Assembly (NCBI GenBank): GCA_002336485.1
Contig: DDCZ01000038.1
Location: 15,950 to 79,949 of the forward strand
DNA length: 64,000 bases
Source: Flavobacteriales bacterium UBA1993
GTDB lineage: Bacteria > Bacteroidota > Bacteroidia > Flavobacteriales_G > Salibacteraceae
Direction of reading: 5' to 3'
Part shown: positions 27,343 to 36,826 of the stretch, one piece after another
Numbering within the stretch: position 1 is the first letter of the stretch
How the letters are laid out: the number at the start of each line of letters is the position of its first letter
Notes under the pieces: model-generated
Told to the model about the DNA's origin: nothing
Seen by the model: only the letters and a program-made list of their open reading frames with translations
Database searches by the model: none
Made by a program: the position numbers and the translations under genes

Positions 27343-30300
27343 TTGAAAAAAACGTTCTATATATCCTTACTCGTACTGAGCGCGGTCTTTTCTTCCATTT
27401 TGGCAGAGGCTCAATCTTCTGGATTCATAGAAAATAAGGGACAGTGGAATGCTGCCGTCACGCACAAGCTTCGCGTAAATGGAGGAGATTTTTGGTTAGA
27501 ACGAGGTGGATGGTCCTTGAGTTTGATGAATTCACAACAAAGAGAATCGGCGCTTCACGCTATTCACGATGATTCAGGAACGTCGAGTCTTGTGGACGGC
27601 CACATCATCAAAGTGCGTCTCTTGCGATCCAATGCTAGACCAATTGTACGTTCTCTTCACCAAAAACCCGAGTACCATAATTACTTTATTGGCAACGATA
27701 GTGCAAGCTGGAAGGGCCACGTGGGGCTTTTCGATAAAGTCATACATGAAAGGATCTACCCAGGAATTGACATGCACGTCTCGGCTATTAATGATCAGCC
27801 AAAAATCACCTACGTTGTTCAGCCAAATGTTTCGCCTCATAGCATCGGCCTCGTGTATGAAGGGCATAGAGGTCTAAGTACGAATGGCGAGCGCCTGGTA
27901 ATAACAACATCAATTGGCGACATCGTAGAAGAAGATTTATATGCTTATCAAACCATTGATGGGCAATCGGTAGAGGTGAAATGCCGGTTTATAGTGGATG
28001 GAGATGAGGTCGGGTTCAAGGTTGGCCGGTATGACGAGTCAGTAACCTTATTTATTGATCCAACAGTGATAGCCTCAACTAATTCAGGATGTACATCTGA
28101 AGCGTTTGGACACACAGCAACATTTAACGACGCGGGTCAGATCTATTCCGGAGGCAGATGTTTTGGTACAGGATATCCAACAGACACCGGCGCATTTCAG
28201 GTTGATTTTGGCGGGCCCTACACAGGAAGCTACTATCTAAAAGTTGATATGTGTCTCTCAAAGTATAACAGCGACGGGTCAAGTCTGATCTATGCCACAT
28301 ATCTTGGCGGTAATGCAGAGGATTTACCTCATTCCATGATAGTCAATGATAGCGACCATGTGGTGCTTTTGGGGTCCACTAATTCGACCAACTATCCCGT
28401 AAGTGGAAACGCGCATGATACAACGCATAATGGCGGGAAAGACATTGTTATTACCTCGTTTTCCAGTGATGGCTCCCAACTTATCGGCAGCACTTATCTG
28501 GGTGGATCGAGTTCGGATGGGGTCAATAATTTGGAGCAGTACTATGCCGATGCATATCGAGGGGAAGTTGTATTGGATAGTTTCGGAAACATCTATATCG
28601 CAAGCTTTACAAGATCTGGAAACTTCCCAGCGACCAATGTTGTATTTCAAGACTCACTAGCCGGACAGCAAGATGGTGTCGTTTGTAAACTTTCGAGCGC
28701 ATTAGACACACTTTTTTGGGCCACATATTTGGGCGGTTCGGCGCGAGACGCTGCCTTCGCATTGAAAGTAGATGATTCGTCAAACGTATATGTGGCAGGC
28801 GTTAGCGCTAGCTCCAATTTCCCAGTAGATAGCAACGCTGCTTATGCTTCATTTATCGGAGGATCGAAGGATGCCTTTGTTGTTAAGCTCAACCCCTCAG
28901 GTCAAACAATGCTGGCGGGTAGTTTTTTTGGAACGACAAGCGCCGATCAGAATTACTTTGTTGAGCTTGATCCAGATGGTGGTGTGTACTTATTTGGTAC
29001 ATCGGGAGGCGCAATTTCAGCCACCACAGGGAAATATGTCGGTCCAGGTTCTGGTGGCTATGTTTATAAAACAAATTGGAATTTAGATACGGTAGAGTGG
29101 GTGAGCACCTTTGGTAATTTAGCTCCGGCTGCATTCCTTGTTGACAACTGTAGTCGGATTTATATTTCGGGTCAAGGCGCAACAGCAAGCGTGTTGAACC
29201 TAGGAAGTTTTGATACGCTGGATCCTGTGAACTCGCTCACGCAGGCGGGGTTTTATTTAATGAAGCTATCGCCTGACGCTTCAGATATTGAGTTTGGATC
29301 GTTTTACGGAAACAACGGAAGCCATGTTGATGGTGGAACTAGTAGGTTCGATAAACGCGGTGTCGTTTATCAAGCAACATGCTCGAATGGAACGTTTCCA
29401 ACTACAAGTTGGGCATATTCGACAACCAATCAAACCAACAACGCGACATATGATAATACAGTCTTTAAAATTGACTTTGAATCGAATGTTGCCAAAGCTG
29501 AGATAGTTCCAGGCGATACTGCCTGCGCGCCGTACCTAGCCATTTTTGACAACGACGGTAGCGTTGGAAACGTGCATTTCTGGGACTTCGGAGATGGAAC
29601 TACTTCTACCGACTCTATGCCCACACACCTTTATGATTCAGTGGGTTTCTACGATATTTTTTATGTGGTTACAGATTCTGCCGGGTGCTACGGAGATGAC
29701 ACAGCCCACATGACGTTAAACGTGCTTTCTGCCGTGGTTCCAACCATTTTGATTGGAGACACCGATTGCGTCGACTCTGTTTTACTCTCTGTCGATACGA
29801 CAGATTTTAGTGGGTTTCAGTGGAGCACAGGGCAATCAACCTCCGAAATTTACATCTACAACGAAGGGACCTATTCGGTTACCACTACCGCAAACCTCTT
29901 TTGCGAAAATTCAGAAAGTGTCGATATCACGTTTCAAGAAGCTTATCACTTTCAGTTGAACGATACAGGGATTTGCGAGGTGGGATTTCCCGTATTCGGG
30001 CCATCGTCGGCCTTATGGTATGCATGGAGTACAGGAGATTCAACCCAATCTACAATCATTTCAACCACAGGCGAATACACACTAACAGCCTCAAATGGAG
30101 ATTGCGAGCAAGTAGAGTCGATGAACGTGGATGTCTCATTTGTGCGATTCACTGCTCAGGATACCGCCCTCTGTCTAGACTCGTTTCCCTTGACTGTTGG
30201 TCATCCTGGAGGTTCGGTATTATGGAGTACAAATCAAACATCCGCTACCATTTCGGTTTGGCAAACAGGCACGTATTGGGTCACGGTATCTAATGGCTTC

Positions 30301-31251
30301 TGCATCAGCAGCGATACAATTGAGATTGAATTTGATCCAGAATTAGTGAACCTTGGACTAGACACTACCGTTTGTGACGGGTTTGAATTGACAGTGTCTG
30401 GTGATTATGATGCGTATTTATGGAGCAATGGGACAACCGGGAATAGCGTTTATATTGATTCAACCACGTCGATTTCCTTGAAGGTGGGCAGTGGGAATTG
30501 CACCGATACGGACACACTAAGGGTAAACGTAGAGCATCTGAAGTTTGAAGAACAATCCCTGAATGTTTGTGATCTTGATAGTTTTCAGGTGTTCGCCCCA
30601 GACTTCGCAAAGGCAGATTATTATTGGTCTACGGGAGACACGTTGCTTACGGCATGGGTCTTTGAAACAGGCAATTATTGGGTGAATATTAAAACGGAAT
30701 ATTGTCAGAATAGGGACACGGCCGCGGTCCGATTTGTAACAACTCCGCCATTCTCACTTGGTCCTGATACCTCCATGTGTTTTGGTGAAACGCTCACCAT
30801 TCCAATCGATTCAAATTACAGCCAACCTGTGTGGAGTACAGGAGATACCGGGGCGTCCATAACCTTAAGAACAGCGGGTGAATTTTGGGCTGGACAGTAT
30901 TATCAAGGATGCATTCGTTATGACACCATCTTCATTGGACTGCGCGAGCTAATGTCCGATTCATTTTCTATGATCAACAACGTAATGACGCCTAACGGAG
31001 ATGGGTTGAATGATGTGCTTGAGTTCCACATTGAAGAGGAGTCTCTCGTGCTCGATTATCATCTGTGGGTATTTGACCGATGGGGAATACAGGTGTTTGA
31101 ATCGGAGGATATGCATGAAACTTGGAATGGCATTCGACCGTCGGGAAGGGCGGCAGACGATGGTGCTTTTTTCTACATACTTGAGTTAGAAACAACGTGC
31201 ACTCAAAGACCCATTATAGAAGTGAAGGATAACGTTACCCTTCTTAGGTAG
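27343..31251 (+). CDS. giant T9SS type B cargo protein with DUF7948, SBBP-like propeller, PKD and repeat domains (paralogue 1)
   Basis: A 1302-residue protein starting at TTG 27343 with a clear signal peptide (cleavage near ILAEAQ). Residues ~25-245 match DUF7948 (SGFIENKGQWNAAV). Residues ~250-690 have SBBP-type propeller repeats (YATYLGGNAEDLPHSM, GSTYLGGSSSDGV, WATYLGGSARDAAF). A PKD domain (HFWDFGDGTTS) is at ~735-810. About six ~80-residue beta repeats follow, each with a WSTG-like motif and paired cysteines. The last ~85 residues form the gliding-motility-associated type B sorting domain (NVMTPNGDGLNDVLEF, LWVFDRWG). Likely a T9SS-exported surface or extracellular adhesin-like protein. 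The tandem paralogue follows. Confidence 0.88.
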   Translation: MKKTFYISLLVLSAVFSSILAEAQSSGFIENKGQWNAAVTHKLRVNGGDFWLERGGWSLSLMNSQQRESALHAIHDDSGTSSLVDGHIIKVRLLRSNARPIVRSLHQKPEYHNYFIGNDSASWKGHVGLFDKVIHERIYPGIDMHVSAINDQPKITYVVQPNVSPHSIGLVYEGHRGLSTNGERLVITTSIGDIVEEDLYAYQTIDGQSVEVKCRFIVDGDEVGFKVGRYDESVTLFIDPTVIASTNSGCTSEAFGHTATFNDAGQIYSGGRCFGTGYPTDTGAFQVDFGGPYTGSYYLKVDMCLSKYNSDGSSLIYATYLGGNAEDLPHSMIVNDSDHVVLLGSTNSTNYPVSGNAHDTTHNGGKDIVITSFSSDGSQLIGSTYLGGSSSDGVNNLEQYYADAYRGEVVLDSFGNIYIASFTRSGNFPATNVVFQDSLAGQQDGVVCKLSSALDTLFWATYLGGSARDAAFALKVDDSSNVYVAGVSASSNFPVDSNAAYASFIGGSKDAFVVKLNPSGQTMLAGSFFGTTSADQNYFVELDPDGGVYLFGTSGGAISATTGKYVGPGSGGYVYKTNWNLDTVEWVSTFGNLAPAAFLVDNCSRIYISGQGATASVLNLGSFDTLDPVNSLTQAGFYLMKLSPDASDIEFGSFYGNNGSHVDGGTSRFDKRGVVYQATCSNGTFPTTSWAYSTTNQTNNATYDNTVFKIDFESNVAKAEIVPGDTACAPYLAIFDNDGSVGNVHFWDFGDGTTSTDSMPTHLYDSVGFYDIFYVVTDSAGCYGDDTAHMTLNVLSAVVPTILIGDTDCVDSVLLSVDTTDFSGFQWSTGQSTSEIYIYNEGTYSVTTTANLFCENSESVDITFQEAYHFQLNDTGICEVGFPVFGPSSALWYAWSTGDSTQSTIISTTGEYTLTASNGDCEQVESMNVDVSFVRFTAQDTALCLDSFPLTVGHPGGSVLWSTNQTSATISVWQTGTYWVTVSNGFCISSDTIEIEFDPELVNLGLDTTVCDGFELTVSGDYDAYLWSNGTTGNSVYIDSTTSISLKVGSGNCTDTDTLRVNVEHLKFEEQSLNVCDLDSFQVFAPDFAKADYYWSTGDTLLTAWVFETGNYWVNIKTEYCQNRDTAAVRFVTTPPFSLGPDTSMCFGETLTIPIDSNYSQPVWSTGDTGASITLRTAGEFWAGQYYQGCIRYDTIFIGLRELMSDSFSMINNVMTPNGDGLNDVLEFHIEEESLVLDYHLWVFDRWGIQVFESEDMHETWNGIRPSGRAADDGAFFYILELETTCTQRPIIEVKDNVTLLR

Positions 31252-31318
31252 GCAACAGGATTGCTGGCTTTAACGTCTACTTGACTCAAATCACTGAAAA
31301 TGGTGCTGATGAATATCT

Positions 31319-31326
31319 TAAGTTTG
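31319..31326 (+). promoter_or_regulatory. -7 element of the second giant T9SS gene
   Basis: TAAGTTTG is an exact TAnnTTTG located 29 nt upstream of TTG 31356. It would start transcription downstream of the in-frame TTG at 31281, which argues that the longer frame is not used. Confidence 0.4.
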
Positions 31327-31355
31327 AAGGCACGTACCCTAAAGCACGACCTACA

Positions 31356-34300
31356 TTGAAACAATTTGCGCTTGCATTTTTTCTCGTCTTGATTTCGGCA
31401 TCGATCAATTCGATGTTCTCGCAATCGAGCGGATACGTTGAAAACAAAGGGCAATGGGATGACGAGGTTGTTGGAAGATTTTATCTTCCAAATGGAGCTG
31501 CTTGGTTCTTTAATGATCGAGTGCGCTTTCCGCTAGTAGAGGAGGAACTGCTGCACGAGGCACATGAATTTTCACACGAAAATCCAGACGTTTCTAATGT
31601 GCTATCTGGACATTGTTATGAAATGGTTTTTTCTTCGGAGTCAAATCCAACGCATCGTTTTGTTGATAGGGTTCCCGATTATGTCAACTACTTTATCGGA
31701 AAGGATAGATCGAAGTGGGCAGGCCGAGTTGGGATTTTTAAGAGACTGCATTATTCCCGAATCGCGAAAGGAGTGGATCTAGATTGGTCTATGGATCAGG
31801 GAAGGATGAAATACACATTTCGGATCGACCCTAACACAGATCCATCCTTTGTAGGTCTGGAATACAATGCCGTTCGCAAGCTTGAGCTACGCGAAGGGAA
31901 TTTGGTTGTGACACTCCCAAACCTTGAAGTGATCGAGCAATCTCCGTATGTATATCAATTGGTAAACGGCAGAGAGGTTGAAGTTAAGAGTGGGTTCGTT
32001 ATCGAGGCAAATCGAGTGTCGTTTTCCATTGGAAACTATGATCCTTCGTTGGAGTTATTCATTGATCCAGTAATTGTTGCCTCGACAAACATTGGCGCCA
32101 CGGTTACAACCTACGGTCACTCCGCCACCTACGACCAATTCGGAAATATTATTGGCGGAGGCCGACCTTTTGGTGCAGGTTACCCATCCGATACGGGGTC
32201 ATTTCAAATGGACTTCGCTGGAGGAGGAACCGATATTGGAATTAGCAAACTGAACGAGGATGGCAGCCAACTTCTTTGGAGCACGTATATCGGAGGAGCC
32301 ACCTCTGATGAATACGTGCATAGTCTTGTTGTGAATGGTTTTAATCAGGTTGTTGTTCTCGGTAAGACCTCTTCATCCGATTATCCAGTCGCGTTTAATG
32401 CATACGACACCACGTTTAATGGTGCTGAGGATATTTGTATCACCATATTGTCTGACAGCGGAGATTCCATCATTGGTTCCACGTATGTTGGAGGTGAGTC
32501 AAATGATGGTCAAAATACCGTTCCAGCCTCGTATGCGGGATTTAAGGGAGAGGTAGTCTGTGATCTTTACAGCAATGTTTATGTCGCAAGCACATCGAGT
32601 AGCGATTCCTTTCCCACCTCAAATGGTGCGTATCAGGCAACGAGGGATAGTCTGCAAGATGCCGTCGTATTTAAAATGACTTACAATTTAACGGGTATGT
32701 TGTTTAGTACCTATTTAGGTACGGAAGGGAACGATGCGGCCTTCAACTTGAAGCCGGCAAAGGACAACACAGTTTACGTCACGGGTGCTACGTCCAGCGG
32801 AAATTTCCCGACAACCTCTGGTGCGCACGATGAAACTTTTAATACCGGAACCTACGATGCCTTCATTACGCGTTTCGACCAGAATGGGCATACGATACTA
32901 AATAGCACGTTCATCGAATCCGACTCGAATGGAGATGATAAAGGACTTTTCCTTCAAATTGATCGGCATCACGATATCTATGTAATGGGCTCGTCAACCG
33001 TAATAACTGGCGACACAAATAAATATATGGGGCCTGGAGCTGGTTCATTTATTCGGAAATATGGACCTGAATTAGATACACTCGAATGGACTTCCACATT
33101 TGCTAGCTTACGTCATTCCGCATTTCTGGTTGATAATTGCAAGAACATTTATGCCGCTGGAAATCAACCAGGAAGCGTTGATACAGTAGATGCGGTTCAG
33201 GCAACGCAGGGAGGCTTTTATGTTATGGTTTTGTCGCCGGAGGCTGACACCATTTTAATGGGATCGTATTACGGAACTACAGGTTCCCATGTAGACGGAG
33301 GAACAAGTCGATTTGACAAGCGAGGTGCGGTCTACCAAGCCACGTGCACGAATGGGGCGTTTCCGCTGACGAGCACGGCTTGGTCTGGAAATCAAAATGG
33401 AGGATCTTATGACCTGACTGTGTTTAAGATTGACATGGAAATTCAGGCCGCGGTTGCAAATGCCCAGATAGCGCCAAACAGTGTAGGCTGCGCACCGTAC
33501 ACCGCGAACTTCACAAACTTTGGAAGCCAGGGGCTTTCTCACTATTGGGACTTTAAGGATGGAGATACCTCCAATTTGGCAACGCCTTCGCATACGTTTA
33601 ACGATCCGGGAGTTTACGAAGTTGACTATGTGATTTTTGATACGGGAGGATGTGTGTTAAGTGACACGGCTACCTTAATCATTGTTGTGCATGATTCCAC
33701 GGCACCTGAAATTGTAGTTGGACCAACCGAATGCGTTGATGAAGTAGTTCTTACAACAACAAGTGCGTATGCAAGTTACGAGTGGTCAACCGGTGCCGCA
33801 ACACAAACAATCACCACAGATTCAGTTGGCGAGTATTGGCTGCAAATCACGAACTCATGTGGGTCCTATAGCGATACGGTGCAGATAGACTATACTCCTA
33901 GTTTTAGCTTCATATTGCCACCAGACACCGGCATTTGTGATCCGAATTTCTTTCTAAGTGGTCCAGATTCTGCGATCAATTATTTGTGGAATTCCGGAGA
34001 CACAACCCAGACATTGACGATACCTAATACAGGAGTTTACACGCTTATAGCAGACAACGGGACATGCGCTGATACCGATTCCATTCACATTACAGTAGCC
34101 TATACAAACATATCGAGCCAAGACACGGTTTTATGTGTTGATTCTGCCGTTTTCGCAGTAAATAACGATTCAGGAAGTATTACTTGGTCAACAGGCGATA
34201 CGGTTTCTTCGATTACAATAGATAGCGCCGGCACGTATTGGGTGAAATTGGAAAATGGATACTGTACGGTCATTGATACCATTGACGTGATTATCGCTCC

Positions 34301-35216
34301 ATTGGAGCTAAATCTACCATCGGATACCGCTATTTGCTCTCCTATTTTTATTAATGCATTTGATTCCACATTCGTCAGTTATCTATGGAGTGATAGCAGC
34401 ACCGATTCGTCGTTATTGGTTATTGATTCGGGCTCTATTTGGCTGGAGGTGTCAAATGCACACTGTTCCGACGCAGACACGATGCGCGTAGACAACATCG
34501 TTTACATCCCAAGCTCAGGAAATAACCAATTCTACTGCGATACGTTCACAGCGCCGCTTGCTATAGTAGATAGACCTGGTGCAGATTTCTTGTGGAGTAC
34601 CGGAGATACAACCAACGTGATCATAGCTACTGAATCGGGTAGGTACATAGTTACGATCAGTGAAGGGATTTGCAATTGGTTAGACACGTTTGAAGTGCAA
34701 TTTGCGAAGACGCCAGAAATAGATATTCCCAACTATGAGATGTGCGAAGGCGATAGCGTAATCATAAATGCAGACACCTCTTATTCCAACTATATATGGT
34801 CCAACACTGCCAGCTCATCGAGCATTGTCGTTAAAGATTCAGGGTCATACTGGGTAAGTATTAACAACAATGGATGCGAGAAACGACACGAATTTCAGGT
34901 GAGTTATTTAGACGCTTCACGCATTGGCTCACATTCTGTCCCTAACGTACTTACTCCAAACAGCGATGGAATAAATGATGTGCTTTTCATTGATATAAAT
35001 GACTATTCCGTATTCACGCATTGGACAATTGATGTCTATAATCGTTGGGGGTCTTTGGTATATCATAGTAGTGAGCCAACCATTCGTTGGGAGGGTAGAA
35101 CGTTTACAGGTGAGCCGTTAAAACCGGGAGTTTACTATTACATTATTGATGGCAGCACGATCTGCCTTCAAAAGGAAACGGTAGGATATCGAGGCTCTAT
35201 CACAATTCTTGAATAA
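31356..35216 (+). CDS. giant T9SS type B cargo protein, tandem paralogue 2
   Basis: A protein of 1286 residues from TTG 31356, giving signal peptide MKQFALAFFLVLISASIN. The frame is open back to TTG 31281 but that adds a hydrophilic 25-residue extension and precedes the predicted promoter. Domain order equals the upstream gene: DUF7948 (SGYVENKGQWDDEV), SBBP-like propeller (WSTYIGGATSDEY, GSTYVGGESNDGQ), PKD (HYWDFKDGDTS), about six WSTGDT-type beta repeats and the type B sorting domain (NVLTPNSDGINDVLFI, DVYNRWGS). Matching phrases such as DGGTSRFDKRG in both copies show a duplication. Exact role unknown. Confidence 0.87.
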   Translation: MKQFALAFFLVLISASINSMFSQSSGYVENKGQWDDEVVGRFYLPNGAAWFFNDRVRFPLVEEELLHEAHEFSHENPDVSNVLSGHCYEMVFSSESNPTHRFVDRVPDYVNYFIGKDRSKWAGRVGIFKRLHYSRIAKGVDLDWSMDQGRMKYTFRIDPNTDPSFVGLEYNAVRKLELREGNLVVTLPNLEVIEQSPYVYQLVNGREVEVKSGFVIEANRVSFSIGNYDPSLELFIDPVIVASTNIGATVTTYGHSATYDQFGNIIGGGRPFGAGYPSDTGSFQMDFAGGGTDIGISKLNEDGSQLLWSTYIGGATSDEYVHSLVVNGFNQVVVLGKTSSSDYPVAFNAYDTTFNGAEDICITILSDSGDSIIGSTYVGGESNDGQNTVPASYAGFKGEVVCDLYSNVYVASTSSSDSFPTSNGAYQATRDSLQDAVVFKMTYNLTGMLFSTYLGTEGNDAAFNLKPAKDNTVYVTGATSSGNFPTTSGAHDETFNTGTYDAFITRFDQNGHTILNSTFIESDSNGDDKGLFLQIDRHHDIYVMGSSTVITGDTNKYMGPGAGSFIRKYGPELDTLEWTSTFASLRHSAFLVDNCKNIYAAGNQPGSVDTVDAVQATQGGFYVMVLSPEADTILMGSYYGTTGSHVDGGTSRFDKRGAVYQATCTNGAFPLTSTAWSGNQNGGSYDLTVFKIDMEIQAAVANAQIAPNSVGCAPYTANFTNFGSQGLSHYWDFKDGDTSNLATPSHTFNDPGVYEVDYVIFDTGGCVLSDTATLIIVVHDSTAPEIVVGPTECVDEVVLTTTSAYASYEWSTGAATQTITTDSVGEYWLQITNSCGSYSDTVQIDYTPSFSFILPPDTGICDPNFFLSGPDSAINYLWNSGDTTQTLTIPNTGVYTLIADNGTCADTDSIHITVAYTNISSQDTVLCVDSAVFAVNNDSGSITWSTGDTVSSITIDSAGTYWVKLENGYCTVIDTIDVIIAPLELNLPSDTAICSPIFINAFDSTFVSYLWSDSSTDSSLLVIDSGSIWLEVSNAHCSDADTMRVDNIVYIPSSGNNQFYCDTFTAPLAIVDRPGADFLWSTGDTTNVIIATESGRYIVTISEGICNWLDTFEVQFAKTPEIDIPNYEMCEGDSVIINADTSYSNYIWSNTASSSSIVVKDSGSYWVSINNNGCEKRHEFQVSYLDASRIGSHSVPNVLTPNSDGINDVLFIDINDYSVFTHWTIDVYNRWGSLVYHSSEPTIRWEGRTFTGEPLKPGVYYYIIDGSTICLQKETVGYRGSITILE

Positions 35217-35241
35217 CGGCCTTCATATAGTCTTAAATTTG
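35209..35241 (+). promoter_or_regulatory. promoter of ychF
   Basis: TTG (35209-35211), a 22-nt spacer and TAAATTTG (35234-35241) fit the Bacteroidota pattern. Predicted leader of about 15 nt to ATG 35261. The -33 element lies within the last codons of the preceding gene. Confidence 0.55.
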
Positions 35242-35260
35242 CCGCCCAAATCCACGAATT

Positions 35261-36358
35261 ATGGCATTAAAGTGCGGCATTGTAGGTCTCCCAAACGTAG
35301 GTAAGTCAACCCTGTTTAATTGCTTAAGTAACGCGAAGGCGCAGGCGGCAAATTTCCCATTTTGCACCATCGAGCCAAACGTTGGCACCATCACTGTGCC
35401 AGACGAACGTTTAAACGCATTAGCAGAGATCGTAAACCCGGAGCGGATCATGCCAACAACAATTGAAATTGTAGACATCGCAGGATTGGTAAAAGGAGCG
35501 AGTAAGGGCGAAGGACTTGGAAATCAATTTCTAGGAAACATCCGAGAGTGCGATGCCATTATTCATGTTCTACGTTGCTTCGAGGATGGGAACATTGTTC
35601 ACGTCGATGGCTCTGTAGATCCTGTGCGAGATAAAGAGGTGATCGACATGGAACTTCAGCTTAAAGACCTGGAAACCCTTGGGAAGCGCATTGATAAAGT
35701 TCGGAAGCAGGCCACCGTTGGTGATAAAGAATCCAAGAAGCAGTTTGATATCTATGAGAAATTTAGACTTCACTTGGAGCAAGGAAAGTCGGCTCGGTCT
35801 GCACCCGTTGATGAAAAGGAGCGAGAGATTGCTTCTGATCTATATCTGCTTACTGATAAGCCTGTAATGTATGTGTGTAACGTGGAAGAAACGAGTGTCG
35901 TTGATGGCAATGCACATACCAAGGCGGTGCTTGAGGCTGTAAGGGATGAAGAGGCGGAAGTGTTGGTTTTAGGAGTTGGCATTGAGGCCGATATATCATC
36001 GCTTGATACGTTCGAAGAACGCCAAATGTTCTTGGATGATATTGGTTTGAAAGCACCGGGTGTTTCTCGGCTAATTACGAGTGCCTACGATTTACTTAAG
36101 CTTCAGACCTACTTTACTGCAGGGGTGAAGGAAGTGCGTGCCTGGACCATTGAAGAGGGGATGAAAGCACCTCGGGCCGCAGGTGTTATTCACACAGATT
36201 TCGAGAAAGGGTTTATCCGTGCGGAGGTTATTGGATACGATGATTACATTGAGTTACGATCCGAAAATGCTGCAAAGGAAGCAGGGAAGCTTCATGTCGA
36301 AGGCAAGGAATACGTGGTGAAAGACGGGGATGTGATGCACTTCCGTTTTAATGTTTAA
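35261..36358 (+). CDS. ychF: redox-regulated ATPase YchF (Obg-like)
   Basis: A 365-residue P-loop protein with G1 GLPNVGKST (~8-16), G3-region DIAGLVKGASKGEGLGNQFL (~69-88), the ATP-selecting YVCNVEE in place of NKxD (~203), and the C-terminal TGS-like domain ending GDVMHFRFNV. Full length for the family (363-367). YchF/Ola1 binds ribosomes and hydrolyses ATP in preference to GTP; linked to stress and translation control. Monocistronic with its own promoter. Confidence 0.96.
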   Translation: MALKCGIVGLPNVGKSTLFNCLSNAKAQAANFPFCTIEPNVGTITVPDERLNALAEIVNPERIMPTTIEIVDIAGLVKGASKGEGLGNQFLGNIRECDAIIHVLRCFEDGNIVHVDGSVDPVRDKEVIDMELQLKDLETLGKRIDKVRKQATVGDKESKKQFDIYEKFRLHLEQGKSARSAPVDEKEREIASDLYLLTDKPVMYVCNVEETSVVDGNAHTKAVLEAVRDEEAEVLVLGVGIEADISSLDTFEERQMFLDDIGLKAPGVSRLITSAYDLLKLQTYFTAGVKEVRAWTIEEGMKAPRAAGVIHTDFEKGFIRAEVIGYDDYIELRSENAAKEAGKLHVEGKEYVVKDGDVMHFRFNV

Positions 36359-36442
36359 TTGGTTTCTAAGCTTTTGTATAGACGGCGGGCTAAGGGTAAA
36401 AGGTCGATGACTATTCTTGATCACATAGCGATCGATTTAACT

Positions 36443-36826
36443 CTATCGAACCAACATCACCCGCCCTTCAAAACTTCGCTTCCCAGAAAAGTCTTCAGAG
36501 ATCATATCCATCTTCCAGAGGTAAACACCAATAGGCGCAGGAGAGCCGTTTGAGTTTCCATCCCAACCCAGGCTGCTTTCATCAAAAGTGAATATGGATT
36601 TCCCCCAGCGATCAAAGATCGTACAGTCAAACTCAAAAAGACCTTCGCCCACAGGTTTCCAATAGGAGTTAAATTGATCGGCAAGAACGTTTGGTGTAAA
36701 GCTGTTTGGGGCGTAAAAGTCTGCGCCGCATGTCTTGACTTGTATTGTGCTGCTGTCTACGCAACCATGCACGTTTGTTGCAAAAACAGTGTATGTTCCA
36801 ATCTCGTAAATGGTGTTCCATGGAAC
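36443..36826 (-). pseudogene. T9SS type B sorting domain cut off by an in-frame amber codon
   Basis: Directly after the TAG at 36829-36827 the same frame stays open for 127 codons. It encodes the end of a repeat (VPWNTIYEIGTYTVFATNVH, ~20 residues) and then an intact type B sorting domain (FYAPNSFTPN, CTIFDRWGKSIF, PIGVYLWKMD), ending in EGRVMLVR. No good start codon exists except GTG 36772, and the domain cannot work without an upstream secretion signal. It is best read as the 3' end of the gene at 36827-39907, separated by a nonsense mutation, programmed readthrough or sequence error. Confidence 0.8.

Noticed and set aside
31281..31355. Upstream TTG extension of the second giant T9SS protein
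   Set aside because: Adds 25 hydrophilic residues before the signal peptide; an exact -7 box at 31319-31326 would start transcription after this TTG.
27343..35216. Possible CRISPR or tandem nucleotide repeat because of regular motif spacing
   Set aside because: Repeats are protein-level (WSTG-type and propeller modules) with diverged DNA, inside long open frames.
36443..36772. Independent 109-residue gene starting at GTG 36772
   Set aside because: It has no secretion signal, is a pure T9SS sorting domain, and the frame is continuous with the upstream gene across a single amber codon.
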